From the NCBI RefSeq assembly GCF_000620805.1, contig NZ_KK211187.1, positions 2,280,398-2,344,397 of the forward strand: a DNA stretch of 64,000 nt. The letters are read 5' to 3'. Position numbers and translations under genes: made by a program. Each line of letters opens with the position of its first letter. Position 1 is the first letter of the stretch. The notes beneath the pieces were generated by a model. That model was not told the DNA's origin and searched no databases. It worked only from the letters and a program-made list of their open reading frames with translations. Positions 38,852-47,220 of the stretch are shown here, in pieces. This DNA comes from Exiguobacterium undae DSM 14481. GTDB lineage: Bacteria; Bacillota; Bacilli; Exiguobacteriales; Exiguobacteriaceae.

Positions 38852-39775
38852 TTAACTTTTCGTCAGTTTGTCGATTGCCCGTTTGACTTCTTGCATCGAT
38901 TGATCCGAGGCGAAAAAGTACCAGACGCCGTCACTCGCAATGTATCCCTCACCGTCCAGTTTGAGCGGTTTCAGACGTTCAAACCCGGTTTGATTTTCTT
39001 GCGCCAGTTGTGCCGCTTCTGAAAACGTGATATTCGTGCTGAAGTTGTTTTTCAGAACCCGGCTGATTTCTTCCAAGTTCGTTAAAATATCAGGACCGGC
39101 TAGTTTCATCCCGACCGCTTCCAAGACCTGCCGTTGACGGATTTGTCGTCCCATGTCACCGAGCGGGTCTTGTTTCCGCATACGGGCATATCCGCTCGCT
39201 TCGAGCCCGTCAAGTTTGATTTTCCCTTCCGCATAGTCTTTTTGCAGACGACGGTCGTTCCAACTGAAAGCAGATGGATTATCAACCGTCACCCCACCGA
39301 CCGCGTCAACGAGTTCAATCAATCCATCCATATTGATTTTGGCATAGTACGGGACTTTGGTCTCAAACGTCCGCTCGACCGTCTCAATCGTCTCTTCAAC
39401 CCCACCGTAAGCATACGTATGATTGATTTTTGTTTTCTCACCATTTGCAATTGTCACCTGCATATCACGCGGAATCGAAAGAGAGGTCGCTTGTTTCGTT
39501 TTCGGATTAAACGACAACAACATGATCGCATCCGCTCGCCCCGGATCATTTTTTCGTTCGTCGACTCCAATCAATAAGACGTTGACCGGTTGCATCACCT
39601 CAAGCGGGAGCTTTTTTGTTCCTTTTAATGGTGTGATGAATGAATCTGCTGTTTGTTGGAACTTCAAGAACGCAAATCCGGTTGTGGCACTGACGGTTAA
39701 GACAAACAACAACAAAACGGCACTGGCAATCCGCCAACCGATGCGCGGTTGTTTTTTCCGTAAACGTGATCTCAT
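38852..39775 (-). CDS. LytR-CpsA-Psr (LCP) family wall polymer ligase
   Basis: 307 aa. A short basic cytoplasmic start and one membrane segment (about 14-37) precede the extracellular LCP domain: LIGVDERKNDPGRADAIM, LSIPRDMQV, KINHTYAYGG and the arginine motif MRKQDPLGDMGRQIRQRQ. LCP enzymes move polymers from undecaprenyl-diphosphate carriers to peptidoglycan. As the last gene of the locus it is the obvious candidate to attach the polymer made by the upstream genes. AAAGGAGGTG precedes the ATG. Confidence 0.92.
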   Translation of the reverse strand: MRSRLRKKQPRIGWRIASAVLLLFVLTVSATTGFAFLKFQQTADSFITPLKGTKKLPLEVMQPVNVLLIGVDERKNDPGRADAIMLLSFNPKTKQATSLSIPRDMQVTIANGEKTKINHTYAYGGVEETIETVERTFETKVPYYAKINMDGLIELVDAVGGVTVDNPSAFSWNDRRLQKDYAEGKIKLDGLEASGYARMRKQDPLGDMGRQIRQRQVLEAVGMKLAGPDILTNLEEISRVLKNNFSTNITFSEAAQLAQENQTGFERLKPLKLDGEGYIASDGVWYFFASDQSMQEVKRAIDKLTKS

Positions 39776-39787
39776 GCGGCACCTCCT

Positions 39788-40978
39788 TTACAATTTCTGC
39801 TGATACGTCTTCATCAACCCGTTGATGTTCGCATTGTGTAAGAAGACGACGGCATCCACGTTTTTTTGCTTCGCAAATTCAGATGCGTCAAAATCTTTGT
39901 TGACGTATCGCACATCGACGACCTCAAGATTGGCACTCTTAGCAAGAAACGGCAGGACCGGATTGGCAAACGAGTCTTTGAGGACAAGCAGCTTCGGTCC
40001 TTTCGTCTGCGACGTCATTGATAAGATACCGTGATTGCCGCGCATGAACACTTCGTAGCGATCGGCATAGTCACCCTCTTCCTTGATGAATTGCTCATCA
40101 ATCAGCGGCTGACCACATTTCTTGTCGTAGCAGACGTCGATACCCTTAAATTGGTCTGCATCGTAGTATTCAATTTTGTCTCCTGTGCTCGCATACGCAA
40201 GCGTCGTCTTGCGGGCGAGTGAACCAAAGTAAGGATGTTCCGATGCCCGCTTTGATTCCGGATCGACTTCCACTTTTTTTAACGTCGGTTCTGTTTTCGC
40301 GACTGTACGGATAATTTCACCATAGGCTTGATAGGCGCCGTCTACATTCCAGTGATGATCCGTCTTGAAGTAATCGGACAACTGTAAAGCATCAAGGGGA
40401 ATCGAGTTAATGCCCGCTTGCTTGAAGCCGGCTTGCATCGTCTGATACCGTTGTTCCGCGTTTGATGCCACGTAACCCGGAATGATTCCATCCCGTTCCG
40501 CGACGACGGTTTTCGACGGGGCGAGGGCGAAGTAGACCGGACGGTTGACCTCTTGCGTGAACTGTCGGAAAGCGTCCGGGACGATTGGTTGCGCCGCTTG
40601 ACTCGGCTCAATCAAGTAACCGTCTTCTGCGGTATAAATGCCGTTACGGAACGGTTGCCGCAGGACATTTTTTGATAATCGGGCCTGCATTTCAACAAAG
40701 GTGCCACGCAACACTAATTGATCGGTGAAATAACTTTCCATCTTCACCATATCATCACCCGAAATCACGCCTTGGACGGTCGGTTTGACGGACTGTGCAA
40801 GGGATCGATTTTCCAGTTGGGAACTGACGCGGTCTTCCCGAAGGATCGTCCCCGCGCCAATCGCCATCAAGATGACGAAAAAACTGATCGTCGTCAGCCA
40901 CATCATCTTCCGTTCAAAGGATGAGGACGGTTGACCGTCCGCTTTCGGCTTTAATTTGCGTTCGATTGGTTGTGCCAT
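39788..40978 (-). CDS. DHHW/AlgX-like SGNH protein, partner of the MBOAT acyltransferase
   Basis: 396 aa. A membrane anchor (about 26-46) is followed by an extracytoplasmic SGNH-like domain with TDHHWNVDGAY (DHHW at 207-210) and LVLKDSFANP (serine motif, about 340). In DltD/AlgX/PatB-type systems such proteins take acyl groups from an MBOAT protein and put them on a surface polysaccharide. It lies 16 bases after the MBOAT gene. C282 and C287 region (DVCYDKKCGQ) could form a disulfide. Transfer of acetyl to the local polymer is inferred. Confidence 0.85.
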   Translation of the reverse strand: MAQPIERKLKPKADGQPSSSFERKMMWLTTISFFVILMAIGAGTILREDRVSSQLENRSLAQSVKPTVQGVISGDDMVKMESYFTDQLVLRGTFVEMQARLSKNVLRQPFRNGIYTAEDGYLIEPSQAAQPIVPDAFRQFTQEVNRPVYFALAPSKTVVAERDGIIPGYVASNAEQRYQTMQAGFKQAGINSIPLDALQLSDYFKTDHHWNVDGAYQAYGEIIRTVAKTEPTLKKVEVDPESKRASEHPYFGSLARKTTLAYASTGDKIEYYDADQFKGIDVCYDKKCGQPLIDEQFIKEEGDYADRYEVFMRGNHGILSMTSQTKGPKLLVLKDSFANPVLPFLAKSANLEVVDVRYVNKDFDASEFAKQKNVDAVVFLHNANINGLMKTYQQKL

Positions 40979-40993
40979 GTCGTCTTCTCCTTT

Positions 40994-42382
40994 CTAGAAA
41001 CGGAAATAAATAAAGGGATTAAATGTACTTGCGACCAGTGCCGATGTTGCGAGGAACAACAAGACCATCGCGTATCCATATTGCATCGTCTGTCCGATTT
41101 TGCCCGATGATTCGACAAATCGTTCGCCGATCCGTTTTGGAATCGGAGTCGCAGCAAGACACGCCAGCGCTAAAATGACACCATTTTGGACGAGTTGATA
41201 ACTCGCGCGGTCATCCCACAGCACATCCGGGACGAACATCGCTTGAATGTACGTAATCGCTTCCGGGAACGTTTCCGCCCGGAAAAAGACCCATCCGACC
41301 AAAACGAGTACCAGCGTCCATACTGTCGCGAACACGGGAACCCGCGCCAGCAGTTTTCCGAGGAAGGCTTTTTCGAGCATGATCCAGATTCCGTAGTAAA
41401 CTCCCCAGGCAACAAACGTCCAGCTTGCGCCGTGCCAAAGTCCGGTCAGCATCCAGACGATTCCGAGGTTGCGGTACTGTTTCCACGGCGACACCCGGTT
41501 TCCTCCAAGGGGAATGTAAACATAATCCCGGAACCAAGAACCTAATGAAATATGCCACCGACGCCAAAATTCAGAGACTGATTTTGAGATGTACGGATAG
41601 TTGAAGTTTTCAAGAAAATGAAAGCCAAACATCAACCCCAGTCCAATCGCCATGTCACTGTAGCCGGAAAAGTCAAAATAAATTTGTAAGGCATAGGCGA
41701 TGATTCCAATCCAAGCGAGACCCATTGATAAATCCTTCATGTTAAAAATCGTATCCGCGACTTGCCCGCAACCGTTCGCTAAAATCAACTTTTTGGATAG
41801 GCCGATGATAAAGCGACGGACGCCTTGTGCAAATTCAGGCAAGGTTTCCCGCCGGTGATTGATTTCGTCCGCAACCGTCTCGTACCGGACAATCGGACCG
41901 GCAATCAGTTGCGGGAACAACGCGATGTATAAAGCGAGATCAAGCGGGTTTTTTTGGACCTGTCCCGCTTGACGATACACATCGATGACGTAACTCATCG
42001 CCTGGAAAGTAAAGAATGAAATCCCAATCGGTAAAACGACTTCCGGGACAAACAGCGTCGTCTGAAATGTCTCGTTGATTGACGTCACAAAAAATCCGCT
42101 GTATTTAAACCAACCGAGCAATCCCAGGTTGACGGCAATCATACTGAACATGATCCATTTGACACCAACCCGTGTCCGGTACGTGTGTACGGCCAATGCA
42201 AACAGATAGTTGATTAAAATGCTGGTCAACATCAATAGGACGAATCTCGGTTCACCCCAGGCATAAAAGAAAAGGCTCGCTACAAGGAGCCAGCCGTTCC
42301 GAAACGTGCGTGGCAACAAGTGGTAGACAAGCAACACGATCGGTAAGAATAGAAATAAAAAAATCGTCGAACTAAATAACAT
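40994..42382 (-). CDS. MBOAT-family O-acyltransferase, AlgI type
   Basis: 462-aa polytopic membrane protein with about 10-11 spans. The AlgI/DltB motifs RRWHISLGSWFRDYVYIPLGG and LTGLWHGASWTFVAWG, with the catalytic histidine, are intact. It would move acetyl groups across the membrane for O-acetylation by the DHHW partner. AGGAGG sits nine bases before the ATG at 42382; the longest frame adds ten residues. There is no dltA or dltC nearby, which argues against D-alanylation and for polysaccharide acetylation. Confidence 0.92.
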   Translation of the reverse strand: MLFSSTIFLFLFLPIVLLVYHLLPRTFRNGWLLVASLFFYAWGEPRFVLLMLTSILINYLFALAVHTYRTRVGVKWIMFSMIAVNLGLLGWFKYSGFFVTSINETFQTTLFVPEVVLPIGISFFTFQAMSYVIDVYRQAGQVQKNPLDLALYIALFPQLIAGPIVRYETVADEINHRRETLPEFAQGVRRFIIGLSKKLILANGCGQVADTIFNMKDLSMGLAWIGIIAYALQIYFDFSGYSDMAIGLGLMFGFHFLENFNYPYISKSVSEFWRRWHISLGSWFRDYVYIPLGGNRVSPWKQYRNLGIVWMLTGLWHGASWTFVAWGVYYGIWIMLEKAFLGKLLARVPVFATVWTLVLVLVGWVFFRAETFPEAITYIQAMFVPDVLWDDRASYQLVQNGVILALACLAATPIPKRIGERFVESSGKIGQTMQYGYAMVLLFLATSALVASTFNPFIYFRF

Positions 42383-42866
42383 GGTAGGATTCCTCCTGCT
42401 TGATCGGAACAAGCCGGTTGACGTGTAACGCTGTCAACCGAACCCGCATGTCCCCTTCGAGTAGAAACTTGAATGCAATTTTAAAATAGTCGGCGCCCTT
42501 GACTCGTTTCAGTTGTAAGGAACACGTTGTTTTTCCATTTACCGTCAGCCATTCCGTCTCGGAATGCATCCGTCTTTTTTGCCCGTACTGCATCTTGAAC
42601 ATCTGAACGTCGCATGACGTTTCCGCTTCCAGTTCGCACGTCAATGTGACGGACTCGGCCTGTCCAAAAGAGGCGTCGGCACGATACAACTTTGAGGGAG
42701 GATATTGAAATCCCTGATCAAACAATTGGATGTACAGCTTATCGGTCGGGTCCGCCTGTTGAAAATCGAACCAAACACCGTCCGCATCTTCTTCGAGCAG
42801 AATCTTATCCCGGTTCCCTTGCGGAAAAAACTGATAACTTGCCAGTTCCAGTGGACGTGAACTCAT
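42372..42866 (-). CDS. Unknown cytoplasmic protein of the polymer locus
   Basis: 164 aa with no signal peptide or membrane segment. Short alternating hydrophobic/charged stretches suggest a beta-rich fold, perhaps a jelly-roll, but no domain is recognised. It overlaps the stop of the 2-epimerase gene (ATGA) and the AlgI start by 11 bases, so it is made together with both. Its position between sugar synthesis and O-acylation suggests an accessory role in either; that is only a guess from context. Confidence 0.72.
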   Translation of the reverse strand: MSSRPLELASYQFFPQGNRDKILLEEDADGVWFDFQQADPTDKLYIQLFDQGFQYPPSKLYRADASFGQAESVTLTCELEAETSCDVQMFKMQYGQKRRMHSETEWLTVNGKTTCSLQLKRVKGADYFKIAFKFLLEGDMRVRLTALHVNRLVPIKQEESYHVI

Positions 42867-43963
42867 ACCGGTACCTCGCTTAAAATCGCATCAACAATGC
42901 GTTCTGCCGAATGACCGTCTCCGTATGGATTCGCCGCTTGTGCCATCGCGTCATAAGCCCCTTGATCCGTCAGCAACAGATGACCCGTTTCATAAATGCG
43001 TTCCGGATCCGTCCCAACAAGCTTCAACGTACCGGCCGCGACACCTTCCGGACGTTCGGTCGTATCACGCAAGACGAGGACCGGCACGCCAAGCGAAGGT
43101 GCTTCTTCTTGGATACCGCCAGAATCCGTCAAAATCAGTGTCGCCCGGGCTGCCAAGTTATGAAAATCAAAGACATCGAGCGGTTCAATCAATCGGATGC
43201 GCGGATGATGGTTCAACTGTTCCGCTGCCTCGAGGACAATCGGATTCGGATGGACCGGATAGACGATTTCAATATCCGGATGACTGTCCGCCAATCGTTC
43301 GACGGCATCAAAAATTTGCGATAATTGCAGGTGATTTTCCCGTCGGTGAACGGTCAACAAAACCAGCTTCCGTCCGCTCGCTGTAAGATCCGTCAACACC
43401 GGATGCGTGTAGTCTTTCGAAACCGTTGTTTTTAGCGCGTCGATGACCGTATTTCCCGTCACGATGATCGGACTTTGTTTGTTCTCGAGCCGCAGATTTT
43501 CCGCTGCCTGATCGGTCGGTGCAAAATGGTAATCAGCGAGTACACCCGTCAATTGACGATTCATCTCTTCCGGGAATGGGGCATACTTCTGATACGTCCG
43601 TAAGCCGGCTTCGACATGACCAACCGGAATCTGTTGGTAAAAAGCCGCAAGTGAAGCCGCGAATGTCGTTGTCGTATCCCCATGGACCAACACCAAATCC
43701 GGTTGCTCTTTTTCCAAGACACGACGCATCGCATTTAAAATCCGTGCCGTCATCTCTTCGAGTGTCTGACGTGGACGCATCAAGTCTAAATCATGGTCGG
43801 GAACGATCTGGAACAGTTCAAGGACTTGATCGAGCATTTCCCGGTGTTGTGCCGTCACGACGACGATCGGTTCGACCCCTTCTCGTTTTTCCAATGCTTT
43901 GACGACAGGCGCCATCTTGATTGCTTCCGGTCTCGTTCCGAACACTAACATGACTCGTTTCAT
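42863..43963 (-). CDS. mnaA: UDP-N-acetylglucosamine 2-epimerase (non-hydrolysing)
   Basis: 366-aa enzyme making UDP-ManNAc from UDP-GlcNAc. Motifs are FGTRPEAIKMAPV at the start, VHGDTTTTFA, HVEAGLRTYQKYAPFPEEMNR, TVHRREN and LTDSGGIQEEAPSLGVP. A GGGG nine bases before the ATG at 43963 favours that start over an ATG three codons upstream. Together with the dehydrogenase at 45626 it gives UDP-ManNAcA. A second copy elsewhere for wall teichoic acid is possible. Confidence 0.95.
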   Translation of the reverse strand: MKRVMLVFGTRPEAIKMAPVVKALEKREGVEPIVVVTAQHREMLDQVLELFQIVPDHDLDLMRPRQTLEEMTARILNAMRRVLEKEQPDLVLVHGDTTTTFAASLAAFYQQIPVGHVEAGLRTYQKYAPFPEEMNRQLTGVLADYHFAPTDQAAENLRLENKQSPIIVTGNTVIDALKTTVSKDYTHPVLTDLTASGRKLVLLTVHRRENHLQLSQIFDAVERLADSHPDIEIVYPVHPNPIVLEAAEQLNHHPRIRLIEPLDVFDFHNLAARATLILTDSGGIQEEAPSLGVPVLVLRDTTERPEGVAAGTLKLVGTDPERIYETGHLLLTDQGAYDAMAQAANPYGDGHSAERIVDAILSEVPV

Positions 43964-43986
43964 TCGTTCCATCCCCTATCCGTTAT

Positions 43987-44817
43987 TCATGACGACAATT
44001 CAATCGTTTCACCGCGTGCCGAACGCTCGATTTCATCACTTCGTCCTGTTCTTTTTTTCATGACATAATGTGCAGCTTGTTTTTTCGTCAGCTGCTTGTA
44101 CCAATATAAATATTTGTTATACTCCGCCATCGTTTCCGCTGTCGGTCCAAACATCCGAACTTCTCCATACTCGAGCCAAAGGATTTTTGTACAAAAACTT
44201 TTGACTTGATTCAAGGAATGGCTGACAAAAAAGATCGTTTTTCCTTGGTCGCGAAACTCCCGCATCTTATCGAGGCATTTTTCCGTAAAGGTCTGGTCAC
44301 CGACCGACAGCGCCTCATCGATGATCAGGATATCCGGATTGATATTAATCGAGATGGCAAAACCAAGCCGCGCCCGCATCCCGCTTGAATATGTTTTGAC
44401 GGGTTGATCGATGAAATCTCCGATGTCCGCAAACTCCAGAATCTCCGGCGTAATCGCCTGGATCTGTTTTTTGGTCAGCCCCATCATCAATCCTTTTAAT
44501 TCGATGTTGTCCCGTCCGGTCAGCTGATTATTGAGACCACTGGAAATCGCGATCAATGCCGATTTACCGCCAAGCGTCACACGACCGTACGTCGGCGGCG
44601 TGACGTTGGCGAGCAGATGCGACAAGGTCGACTTCCCACTTCCGTTGATTCCGACCACACCGACGATTTCGCCTTGTTCGACGGAGAACGAGATATTTTT
44701 TAAAGCATAAAACGGTTTACCGCTGACTTTACCGAACAACACTTCTTTTAATTTATCAATTGGTCGGGCATACAAGACGTAGCGTTTTGAAACATTCTCG
44801 AATACGACGTGACTCAT
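43987..44817 (-). CDS. tagH: Polysaccharide/teichoic acid export ABC transporter, ATPase (TagH/Wzt family)
   Basis: 276 aa. Walker A GINGSGKS at 56-63, signature YSSGMRARLGF, Walker B DILIIDEALSVGD. It is the short form: after the ATPase core only about 35 extra residues remain, with no carbohydrate-binding C-terminal domain as in Wzt(O9a) and no long tail as in B. subtilis TagH. It lies 11 bases after the permease gene. It should export the lipid-linked polymer of this locus. Confidence 0.9.
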   Translation of the reverse strand: MSHVVFENVSKRYVLYARPIDKLKEVLFGKVSGKPFYALKNISFSVEQGEIVGVVGINGSGKSTLSHLLANVTPPTYGRVTLGGKSALIAISSGLNNQLTGRDNIELKGLMMGLTKKQIQAITPEILEFADIGDFIDQPVKTYSSGMRARLGFAISININPDILIIDEALSVGDQTFTEKCLDKMREFRDQGKTIFFVSHSLNQVKSFCTKILWLEYGEVRMFGPTAETMAEYNKYLYWYKQLTKKQAAHYVMKKRTGRSDEIERSARGETIELSS

Positions 44818-44828
44818 GTTTTTTCCTC

Positions 44829-45629
44829 CTAGACATAATCAATGAAGTACCGCCGGAACCGCAGATGAACTGCTGCTCCTACCACTAACAAAACGGACGT
44901 CACAGTCCAGAAGTAGACTCCATACCAGACGTGATCGAGCAGATAACCGGTCCCAATCAATGCCGAGCGGTATCCTTCGATCAAATAGACGAGAGGATTG
45001 ATCATCAACAACGTCTTAAACAGACTGTGATCCGGCGGAATCCACATGATGGGCGTCAAATACATCAACATCCGGATCGCCGAAGTCACCATGTTTTGGA
45101 CATCCCGAATCATCGTTGCCAGAGCAGACAACAAAAGTGAGACGGCATACAGAAAAATCACACCCGCCGGGACGATATACAACAATTCAAACGTATGCCA
45201 GCCCGGAAAATAACCGAATGCCATTCCGAGAACAATCGTCAAGGCAATCATTGCGACATGGCGGTAAAATTGCGCCAAGATGACATAGGCCGGGATCGTA
45301 CTGAGCGGAAAGTGCATTTTCGAAACAAGGGCGACCCGACCGTAAATCGATCGTGAGCCGCTTGGAATCGTACTGCCGATGAAAAACCAGGCAATTAGTC
45401 CACTGACCAACCAAAAGACGAATGGAATCCCGTCGACCGGATTTCCGCCACGGATTCCGAAACCGAACACGACCCAGTAAACGCCAATCTGCAGGAGCGG
45501 CGTCATGATTTCCCAGAACCATCCGAGATATTGCATGCTGTATTGACTTTTTGTTTCATAAAGCGAAAGGCGAAAGATCAGATAAAAATGATCTTTCAGC
45601 TCTTTCCCGATTGTACCGACCCCGTTCAT
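44829..45629 (-). CDS. tagG: Polysaccharide/teichoic acid export ABC transporter, permease (TagG/Wzm family)
   Basis: 266-aa ABC-2 type permease with about six membrane spans and an N-terminal amphipathic segment; LGWFWEIMTPLLQIGVYWVVFGF is typical (first part). MLMYLTPIMWIP and INPLVYLIEGYR match the family end. It overlaps the dehydrogenase stop by four bases and precedes tagH. It forms the membrane channel for export of the lipid-linked polymer. Confidence 0.9.
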   Translation of the reverse strand: MNGVGTIGKELKDHFYLIFRLSLYETKSQYSMQYLGWFWEIMTPLLQIGVYWVVFGFGIRGGNPVDGIPFVFWLVSGLIAWFFIGSTIPSGSRSIYGRVALVSKMHFPLSTIPAYVILAQFYRHVAMIALTIVLGMAFGYFPGWHTFELLYIVPAGVIFLYAVSLLLSALATMIRDVQNMVTSAIRMLMYLTPIMWIPPDHSLFKTLLMINPLVYLIEGYRSALIGTGYLLDHVWYGVYFWTVTSVLLVVGAAVHLRFRRYFIDYV

Positions 45630-46918
45630 ATCGCCTTCGCATCCACTTCCGTCGTTTGATACGTATGCAGGTTACCAAAGTTCAGGACCGTGATGTCCTC
45701 AAGCGGTTGAACGATTCCTTTTGTATCAAACAAGACCGGTGTCCGCATCTGATTCGCAAGACGCCGTGAATCAAACTGTTTAAACTCGTCATGGTCGACG
45801 AGCACCAGTGCCAGGTCCGCACCTTGGATCGCATCAATCTCATCGACAAGCTCAAAGCGTGACGAAATCGAACGTTCGACGTGTGGATCACAGACTGCTA
45901 CATCCATGCCGCGGTCAATCAGTTGCTCGATGACATCGACAGCCGGACTTTCACGCATGTCGTCGACGTTCCCTTTGTATGTGACGCCGAACACTGCGAT
46001 TTTGGGCCGGACGTGAGACGCAACTAGGCGCTCTGCCTGTTCAGCGACGAAGTGCGGCATGTTGACGTTCGTTTCCCGTGCCGTATGAATGATCCGTGCA
46101 AGGGACGGTGCTTTTGCGACGATGAAATACGGATCCACCGCAAGACAATGGCCGCCGACACCCGGTCCCGGATGATGTAGATTGACACGTGGATGCATGT
46201 TCGCCATCTCGATTACGTCGAGCACGTTGATTTCGAGTTTGTGACACACTTGCGTCAGTTCATTGGCTAGAGCGATGTTGACATCGCGGAACGTGTTTTC
46301 CATCAATTTCGACATCTCTGCCGTCTTCGCATCCGTCTTGACGATTTCACCTTGAACGAATGTTTCATATACTGCTGCACCTGCATCCGCGCAAGCCGGT
46401 GTCAATCCGCCGACAATCCGGTTATTGTGAATGAGTTCATGTAAGATTTGTCCCGGAAGCACCCGCTCCGGACAATGAACGACGAAGACGTCTTGACCGA
46501 TAACAAACCCGGCTGCTTCAATCAATGGTCGGACATGATCATCCATCGTCCGCGGAGCGATTGTTGATTCGACGATGATGACGTTGCCTTTTTGAACGTG
46601 CGGCAACATATTCTGAACGGCTGACAGGACATACTTCAAGTCACACGATTTATACGTGTCATTTAAATTCGGTGTCGGAACAGCGATTAAAAAGACATCT
46701 GCCGGTTCCGGTGTCAGTGTTGCCCGAAACTTTCCGTTTGCGACGACACGCTTGATGACATCTTCAAGTCCCGGTTCTTCAATATGAATGTCTCCCGCAT
46801 TCAACATCTTAACGATGCGCGGGTCGATGTCGACCCCGACGACGTCCGTTCCGTGATCTGCAAACATGGCTGAAGAAGGTAATCCAATATATCCGAGTCC
46901 GATTGTACAAAGTTTCAT
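45626..46918 (-). CDS. wecC: UDP-N-acetyl-D-mannosamine dehydrogenase
   Basis: 430-aa NAD-dependent enzyme oxidising UDP-ManNAc twice to UDP-ManNAcA. Rossmann motif GLGYIGLPS near residue 7, active-site Lys204 in SKLMENTFRD, and catalytic Cys258 in GPGVGGHCLAVDPY are all present. GGAGG precedes the ATG. The adjacent 2-epimerase supplies its substrate, which supports WecC over the related UDP-glucose or UDP-GlcNAc dehydrogenases. It opens a sub-operon wecC-tagG-tagH-mnaA-...-LCP, since nearly 300 bases of weakly coding DNA lie upstream. Confidence 0.92.
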   Translation of the reverse strand: MKLCTIGLGYIGLPSSAMFADHGTDVVGVDIDPRIVKMLNAGDIHIEEPGLEDVIKRVVANGKFRATLTPEPADVFLIAVPTPNLNDTYKSCDLKYVLSAVQNMLPHVQKGNVIIVESTIAPRTMDDHVRPLIEAAGFVIGQDVFVVHCPERVLPGQILHELIHNNRIVGGLTPACADAGAAVYETFVQGEIVKTDAKTAEMSKLMENTFRDVNIALANELTQVCHKLEINVLDVIEMANMHPRVNLHHPGPGVGGHCLAVDPYFIVAKAPSLARIIHTARETNVNMPHFVAEQAERLVASHVRPKIAVFGVTYKGNVDDMRESPAVDVIEQLIDRGMDVAVCDPHVERSISSRFELVDEIDAIQGADLALVLVDHDEFKQFDSRRLANQMRTPVLFDTKGIVQPLEDITVLNFGNLHTYQTTEVDAKAI

Positions 46919-46934
46919 TTTGTCATTCCTCCAT

Positions 46935-46994
46935 CTAGTTACGAGTTAGTCCTTCACGTCAGCAAATTACCGACTGTGTCGTGGCTGTAACTAG
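46935..46994 (-). repeat. Inverted repeat upstream of wecC
   Basis: CTAGTTAC (46935-46942) and GTAACTAG (46987-46994) are exact complements separated by 44 bases. The pair spans nearly all the space between the small open frame and wecC, and the near arm is close to the wecC ribosome-binding site. It may form an RNA structure; chance is possible for 8-bp arms. Confidence 0.4.
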
Positions 46995-47203
46995 ACCATA
47001 ACGACAATTGCTTGTGTTTCCAATGGTTCTAACCATCTCTTAAACCATTCTTCACAGACCTTACATTCAAGGCGTTTCCTGTACTTTTTGTAAAGCTTGT
47101 AAATAATCCACGAACATTCATCGCATTCAGCAAACAAACAACCGAATCCGGTCACTTCCGTTGTTTCCTGTCGTGGATTTGCCTGTATCTGTCTTGTTTC
47201 CAT
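46991..47203 (-). CDS. Possible 70-aa cysteine-rich protein
   Basis: 70 aa with five cysteines: GCLFAECDEC (C22, C27, C30) and LECKVCEEW (C47, C50), separated by a basic stretch of Tyr/Lys/Arg. Two CxxC pairs about 17 residues apart could bind zinc. No known family is recognised. It is in line with the operon, starting 17 bases after the GT4 stop, but its ribosome-binding site is weak (GAACGAAG). The alternative is a non-coding leader of wecC. An 8-bp inverted repeat overlaps its stop codon. Confidence 0.45.
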   Translation of the reverse strand: METRQIQANPRQETTEVTGFGCLFAECDECSWIIYKLYKKYRKRLECKVCEEWFKRWLEPLETQAIVVMV

Positions 47204-47220
47204 CTTCGTTCAGTGTTTAG

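Noticed and set aside
39134-39577. 147-codon open frame on the plus strand
   Set aside because: Antisense to the LCP gene and without a ribosome-binding site.
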